Shown: positions 60,301 to 64,000 of the stretch, piece after piece | Numbering within the stretch: position 1 is the first letter of the stretch | Layout of the letters: the number at the start of each line of letters is the position of its first letter | Assembly: GCA_020698575.1 (NCBI GenBank) | Contig: CM036241.1 | Location: 9,962,416 to 10,026,415, forward strand | Source: Bostrychus sinensis | Lineage: Eukaryota; Chordata; Actinopteri; Gobiiformes; Eleotridae | Reading direction: 5' to 3' | Length of the DNA stretch: 64,000 nt | Notes under the pieces: generated by a model | Told to the model about the DNA's origin: nothing | Seen by the model: the letters and a program-made list of their open reading frames with translations, nothing else | Databases searched by the model: none | Made by a program: the position numbers and the translations under genes

Positions 60301-62781
60301 CCCTGTTTGGTCTTTTATGCAAATACCATTCGCAGATGTGTTATATTACAATGTACATAATGATTAGTAGTAGCAATGAATCAAACTTGACAAAATTACA
60401 TCTTCTCTGTGTGTTTGGCCTTTTATATTCTTGTATATCTTATCTTTATGCCACGCCTTGTTGTTGCTGGTGCTCAATATAAAGGCAGTGTCAGTAGAAA
60501 TTATGATTTAAAGTGACAGTGCACTGTATTACATTTGTATGCTGCATAATTTCTGCAGCCTCACACGCTTAAGGCGAGGTATGGTGAGCTGAGTGCAGAG
60601 GAGGTAGAGATTTCTGTAATGATTAATACACTGAAGCTTATATCCCAGAATGCACTGCAGCTGTAAAGAACAAAGAACTGTCCCTTAGGCTTGATACCAT
60701 ATTCTCAACTTTCAACTTTCCTTTACAAAACAGTAGATCTTAAAATATTTGATGAGTTTCTCTAAGAGCTGCACAATATTAGAAAAAAAGTAAGCAATGA
60801 AACAATATAACCAGCGATATTTGGATATGCTTTTAGATATAAGAAATGTTTTTATTCATTTTTATTTTAGGAAAAGATACAACGCTCAGGTTAAAATAGG
60901 GCTAAATCAAAATAAACACTAAACCAGGTCTGGACTAGGACTAAACCAGGACTGAACCAGGACTAAACCAGGTCTGGACTAGGATTAAACCAGGCCTGAA
61001 CTAGGGCTAAACCAGGTGTGAACTAGGACTAAACCAGGTTTGAACTAGGACTAAACCAGGACTGGATTAGGATTAAACCAGGTCTGAACTAGGACTAAAC
61101 CAGGCCTGAACTAGGGCTAAACCAGGTCTGGACTAGGACTAAACCAGGACTGGATTAGGATTAAACCAGGATTAAACTATGGCTAAACCAAGTCTGAACT
61201 ATGGCTAAACCAAGTCTGAACTAGGCCTAAACCATGTCTGGACTAGGGCTAAACCAGGTCTGAACTAGGACTAAACCAGGACTGGATTAGGATTAAACCA
61301 GGTCTGAACTATGGCTAAACCAAGTCTGAACTAGGGCTAAACCAAGTCTGAACTAGGGCTAAACCAGGTCTGAACTAGGGCTAAACCAGGTCTGAACTAG
61401 GGCTAAACCAGGTCTAAACTAGGATTAAACCAGGTCTGAACTAGGATTAAACCAGTCTGAACTAGGATTAAACCAGGTCTAAACTAGGACTAAACCAGGT
61501 GTGAACTAGAACTAAACCAGGTCTGAACTAGGATTAAACCAGGTCTGAACTAGGATTAAACCAGTCTGAACTAGGATTAAACCAGGTCTGAACTAGGATT
61601 AAACCAGTCTGAACTAGGATTAAACCAGGTCTGAACTAGGACTAAACCAGGCCTGAACTAGGGCTAAACCAGGTCTGGACTAGGACTAAACCAGGACTGG
61701 ATTAGGATTAAACCAGGATTAAACTATGGCTAAACCAAGTCTGAACTATGGCTAAACCAAGTCTGAACTAGGCCTAAACCATGTCTGGACTAGGGCTAAA
61801 CCAGGTCTGAACTAGGACTAAACCAGGACTGGATTAGGATTAAACCAGGTCTGAACTATGGCTAAACCAAGTCTGAACTAGGGCTAAACCAAGTCTGAAC
61901 TAGGGCTAAACCAGGTCTGAACTAGGGCTAAACCAGGTCTGAACTAGGGCTAAACCAGGTCTAAACTAGGATTAAACCAGGTCTGAACTAGGATTAAACC
62001 AGTCTGAACTAGGATTAAACCAGGTCTAAACTAGGACTAAACCAGGTGTGAACTAGAACTAAACCAGGTCTGAACTAGGATTAAACCAGGTCTGAACTAG
62101 GATTAAACCAGTCTGAACTAGGATTAAACCAGGTCTGAACTAGGATTAAACCATGTCTGAGCTAGGATTAAACCAGGTCTGAACTAGGATTAAACCAGGT
62201 CTGAACTAGGGCTAAACCAGTCTGAACTAGGATTAAACCAGGTCTGAACTAGGGCTAAACCAGGTCTAAACCATGTCTAAACTACAACTAAACCAGGCTT
62301 AATCAAAGACTAAACCAGGACTAAACCGGCATTAGGCCAGGACTAAATCAGATCTAAACCAGAAACTACACTGAGTCTAAACTAAAACCAGACCAGGGCT
62401 GAATGAGGACTGGGCCAGGACTAAACGAGAATTAAATTTCAGACTGATCAGAGGTAAAACCAGAAATGTTTAAACTTTTGTCCCTACACAGTCTTTAATT
62501 TCTGTCAGATGAAAGAAAACAAAATAACTGTAAATTTAAATTTTCTTGCGATATTGCAGTAAATAAATACAGCGATAATAATAATAAATGTGTAATTTAT
62601 TGTGCAGCCCTAGTTTCTCTGACGGTAGAAGCGTCGTACCGCTCTGGCAGAGTCCTCGTAGTCGATCTTGAGGTGGTCCATGGCTTTGATGATGGTGACG
62701 ATGGACTGGATGGTGTTGCTGAAGACCACTGCTCTGTACTGTTTACACTCCTCTTCTGAGTATCCGTCCTCGTGGATAATC
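50150..62781 (-). CDS. gnai2: G protein subunit alpha-i2, coding exons 3-8 (5' part outside window)
   Basis: GTPase alpha subunit of heterotrimeric Gi, which inhibits adenylyl cyclase and acts at the inner plasma membrane. Joined exons: 62640-62781, 58425-58585, 55370-55498, 52363-52492, 52127-52280, 50150-50340, all with GT-AG junctions. They encode residues 55-355 of a predicted 355. Visible motifs are switch I RTRVKTTG with R179 and T182, switch II DVGGQ with Q205, NKKD at 270-273, TCAT at 325-328, and C-terminal KDCGLF with the pertussis-toxin cysteine C352. Gi2 rather than Gi1/Gi3 is indicated by IHEDGYSEEEC, the extra residue in AEEQGAMPEEL, SAYDLVLAEDEEM and HSPLTICFPEY. Exons 1-2 (N-terminal helix, P-loop GAGESGKS) are not in the window. 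Whether this is the fish a or b copy cannot be told. Confidence 0.96.
50531..50920 (+). mobile_element. Tc1-like deletion derivative (gnai2 intron 7)
   Basis: Termini cactatatttccaaaagtat and tttgcaaatatagtg, flanked by TA on both sides. Only 390 bp: the left end is joined to the last part of the transposase region (cgcaccagtg-type FQHDC...HKARSI coding, then dwneler-like sequence). Non-autonomous. Confidence 0.85.
50990..51388 (+). mobile_element. tRNA-derived SINE with (ATT)n tail (gnai2 intron 7)
   Basis: Head gcagcagctcagtcgggag and B-box-like ggtggttcgatccctg, body cagtctgccccagggcagca and accaccgactgtgactgag, 3' end aagtgctatataagattaat, then an (ATT)24-25 array at 51315-51388. Confidence 0.85.
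51477..51610. repeat. LINE-derived repeat fragment (gnai2 intron 7)
   Basis: ttccttttggcttctcttcg, caggagatgccacagcgaac and acatgcccttcctca match the family at 8456-8600. Confidence 0.55.
52127..52280 (-). CDS. gnai2: gnai2 coding exon 7
   Basis: 154 nt encoding residues 242-292 plus one base of G293: NRMHESMKLFDSICNNKW, then the guanine-specificity motif NKKD (270-273), ending HSPLTICFPEYP. The acceptor is cccag|aaccgg and the donor cctg|gtactg. Confidence 0.97.
52363..52492 (-). CDS. gnai2: gnai2 coding exon 6
   Basis: 130 nt encoding K198(part)-M241, including switch II (DVGGQRSERKKW, catalytic Q205) and SAYDLVLAEDEEM. The acceptor is cgtag|gatg and the donor atg|gtaaac. The following intron (52281-52362) is only 82 bp, far shorter than the others in this gene. 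Confidence 0.97.
52890..53510 (+). mobile_element. TTAA-flanked MITE, copy 3, with nested hAT-like piece (gnai2 intron 5)
   Basis: TTAA at 52890-52893 and 53507-53510; ends aaaggtcccctattctg and gcataatatgggactt. At 53037 an unrelated terminus tagggctgcataattaatcg appears, followed by inverse-complementary gaaatcgcaaaggctgcaat, so a second element or piece lies inside. Confidence 0.7.
53511..55369. other. gnai2: gnai2 intron 5, remainder
   Basis: No exon or repeat family recognised. Confidence 0.5.
55370..55498 (-). CDS. gnai2: gnai2 coding exon 5
   Basis: 129 nt encoding residues 155-198: YYLNDLERIAKADYIPTQQD, then switch I with the catalytic arginine R179 and Mg-coordinating T182, ending in DLHFK. 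The acceptor is ctaag|ctatctg and the donor caa|gtaaga. Length and phase match the vertebrate Gi family. Confidence 0.97.
55499..57644. other. gnai2: gnai2 intron 4, first part
   Basis: No exon or repeat family recognised; AT-rich with homopolymer stretches. Confidence 0.5.
57645..58246 (-). mobile_element. TTAA-type MITE relative, copy 4 (gnai2 intron 4)
   Basis: Left ggctatattatgcttttatt, right tataatacatcccctttaa. The interior (aaccaatcttggtcacctct; gattggtcagtgcttcctgg; gtgttttgaggcctcag) is nearly the same as 63444-63933. The left TTAA is not preserved. Confidence 0.65.
58425..58585 (-). CDS. gnai2: gnai2 coding exon 4
   Basis: 161 nt encoding residues 102-154 plus two bases of Y155: DDARQLFSLSS through REYQVNDSAP, helical domain. 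It is 3 nt longer than the 158 nt of Gi1/Gi3, which matches the one-residue insertion that makes Gi2 355 residues. The acceptor is ccag|gacgac and the donor ata|gtgagt is strong. Confidence 0.96.
58989..59501 (+). mobile_element. TTAA-flanked MITE, copy 5 (gnai2 intron 3)
   Basis: TTAA at 58989-58992 and 59498-59501; ends aaagatcctatattatgc and gcataataggttt. Interior tcttcttttggggagctggc and gttgccccctgctggcaacg. Confidence 0.75.
59502..60763. other. gnai2: gnai2 intron 3, middle part
   Basis: No exon or repeat family recognised; ends in the left GTTTCTCT target copy at 60756-60763. Confidence 0.5.
60764..62612. mobile_element. hAT-like element with perfect 8-bp TSD, carrying a VNTR (gnai2 intron 3)
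   Basis: Left end aagagctgcacaatatt and right end aataaattacac-type sequence closing tgtgcagcccta are inverted repeats (family terminus TAGGGCTGCAC). GTTTCTCT flanks it at 60756-60763 and 62613-62620. Subterminal sequences also mirror each other (accagcgatatttgg; cttgcgatattgcag). About 1.85 kb, most of it minisatellite; no transposase. Confidence 0.9.
60917..62435 (+). repeat. minisatellite of about 22-bp units with higher-order duplication
   Basis: Roughly 65-70 units of the form ctaggattaaaccaggtc tgaa with recurrent variants (ggactaaacc, gggctaaacc, atggctaaacc, a 21-bp form lacking one g). A block starting near 61068 recurs 547 bp later without a visible difference until 62152. Edges decay into degenerate units. 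Confidence 0.95.
62640..62781 (-). CDS. gnai2: gnai2 coding exon 3
   Basis: 142 nt, as in mammalian Gi-alpha genes. It completes K54 and encodes residues 55-101, IIHEDGYSEEEC through DYEDSARA, the start of the alpha-helical domain. The acceptor is gtccag|g at 62782-62783. The donor is gcg|gtacga at 62638-62639, weaker than the GTRAGT consensus. A transposon lies only 27 nt inside the following intron. Confidence 0.96.
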
Positions 62782-64000
62782 CTGGACACAACAAAACAGA
62801 AACAAGAATAAATCAAATGCAAATGAATCACAGGTCTGCACAATATACTACAAAATTATCATTATAGCATTAACCTGATACTAACCTAAATCCTTTGTTT
62901 AAAAAAAAAAAACTAATAGATGAGAATGTTCAACCTTTATTGGCAAACATTACTTACAATACTTGTGTAAAAATATCACTTTTTTAGCCAGCGGTCTGTG
63001 TTTTTTGTAATATTTTTAAAGAAATCAATGGGGAAAACAAGGCAGACTTTTGAAAATATTAAAGTTTTATTGTTATGGGTCCACATTTTTAAGGGGGCTG
63101 TGACACTCTTGACCTTGGGAAAGGCTGGTATAAGGGATGCACCACTTTACTGTTTATCTGCTTGTAAAGACTGAATTAATAGTGGCTAAAAAATCATACT
63201 GAAAGTACATGAAGCACACTGGAAAAACAGAGAAAATGGAAGGAAAGTGAAACATTGATAAATATTGGCAATGCATTCACACAGCGTTTAATGAAAGAAA
63301 GAATTCCAGGATTACATTGCCTAGGCCAAAGGTTCTCAAACTGTGGTGTGGGTGCCAGAGGTGGTACGCTGACTTTTCCTGGCGGTACTGGTTTTATCCC
63401 TTGGTTTAGGGTTCACAATGTAGTTTAGTTTCATTTTTGTTAATTAAAAGAGCCATATTATGCTTTTATTCATATTTTAAAACCAATCTTGGTCACCGTT
63501 AGAACAGCACTGCAAGTTTTACAACCATTAAAAACATTATCTAACTAAAAAAAATGTTTTTAATAAGTACGCTACTGTTGCCATTAAGAAACAGGTAAAT
63601 AGACCAGCAGAGGGCAGCAGAGTGCAGTAATCAAAGAAAATAGCACTTTGCTTCCTTAAACTGTTTGCATGATGCCATTTCACTTCAAAATAAAGAAAAG
63701 CTGTGACTTTTTTTGATAAATGACTGAGAGCAGACAGGATGTATAAGGCTTGTTGATTGGTCAGTGCTTCCTGGAGTGTTTTGAGGCCTCAGAAGGGCTG
63801 TGCCAGAGAATGCAGGATTACTTAAACAGGCGCGAATGAAGCTAAACACAACTGCAGGTATGTTTTTGATGATGGAACAACATTATACTATGGGAGAAAG
63901 CTCAAAACGTTTTTCATAATATAGCCCCTTTAAAGATGGTACTTTGAAAGTTTTTTGTGGTTTCCTGGCGTGAAAAGTTTCACAAATCAGTTTCAAGAAT
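62782..64000. other. gnai2: gnai2 intron 2, partial
   Basis: No P-loop exon (GESGKS coding) is found up to the right edge, so exons 1-2 are outside. 63,325-63,400 (aaaggttctcaaactgtggt; gaggtggtacgctgac) looks like the left end of another hAT-like element, and a TTAA MITE follows. Confidence 0.6.
63444..63933 (-). mobile_element. TTAA-flanked MITE, copy 6 (gnai2 intron 2)
   Basis: TTAA at 63444-63447 and 63930-63933; ends aagagccatattatgc and cataatatagccccttt. The interior matches 57645-58246. Confidence 0.75.

Noticed and set aside
60917..62435. Regularly spaced repeats that could suggest a CRISPR array or satellite centromere
   Set aside because: Units are contiguous with no unique spacers, the genome is a fish, and the array is confined within one transposon of about 1.85 kb.
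62782..64000. Searched for gnai2 exon 2 (P-loop GESGKS) before the right edge
   Set aside because: No matching sequence on the minus strand; exons 1-2 must lie outside the window.

Overview
The window is vertebrate nuclear DNA, almost certainly from a ray-finned (teleost) fish. It is AT-rich, has long introns with GT-AG splice sites, and is full of teleost-type repeats: Tc1-like transposon remnants, tRNA-derived SINE heads, LINE 3' ends, hAT-like elements with 8-bp target duplications, TTAA-flanked MITEs and (ATT)n microsatellites. Two protein-coding genes can be supported, both on the minus strand. Nothing resembles a prokaryotic operon, CRISPR array, phage or defence system.

Layout. Positions 1-34,880 (over half the window) hold no gene I can support, only a repeat-rich intergenic desert. 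Positions 34,880 to about 38,060 hold inka1 (FAM212A family, PAK4-inhibitor protein): a non-coding first exon in a CpG-rich promoter, a short start exon (MKEKDLDM) and one large coding exon. Positions 38,200-47,960 are intergenic, with several well-delimited transposons. Positions 47,965 to the right edge hold most of gnai2, the G protein alpha-i2 subunit gene: coding exons 3-8 and a separate 3'-UTR exon. Coding exons 1-2 lie beyond the right edge. The six exons total 907 nt. With the 161 nt expected for exons 1-2 this gives exactly 355 codons plus stop, the length of GNAI2. GNAI2 and INKA1 both lie in human 3p21.3, so finding them together supports the inka1 rather than inka2 assignment.

The most notable observations are these. 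(1) The large inka1 exon carries an apparent 1-nt frameshift near 35,580, so the conserved Inka box is out of frame with the N-terminal half. (2) A hAT-like element with a perfect 8-bp target duplication (GTTTCTCT) inserted 27 nt inside gnai2 intron 3, and its interior has grown into a minisatellite of about 1.5 kb containing a perfect 547-bp-period tandem duplication. (3) The same roughly 22-bp minisatellite unit also fills a second hAT-type element elsewhere in the window. (4) Several nested or TSD-flanked insertions give a relative chronology. Both genes encode signalling proteins (heterotrimeric G protein; regulator of a Cdc42-effector kinase), but the sequence shows no direct functional link between them.
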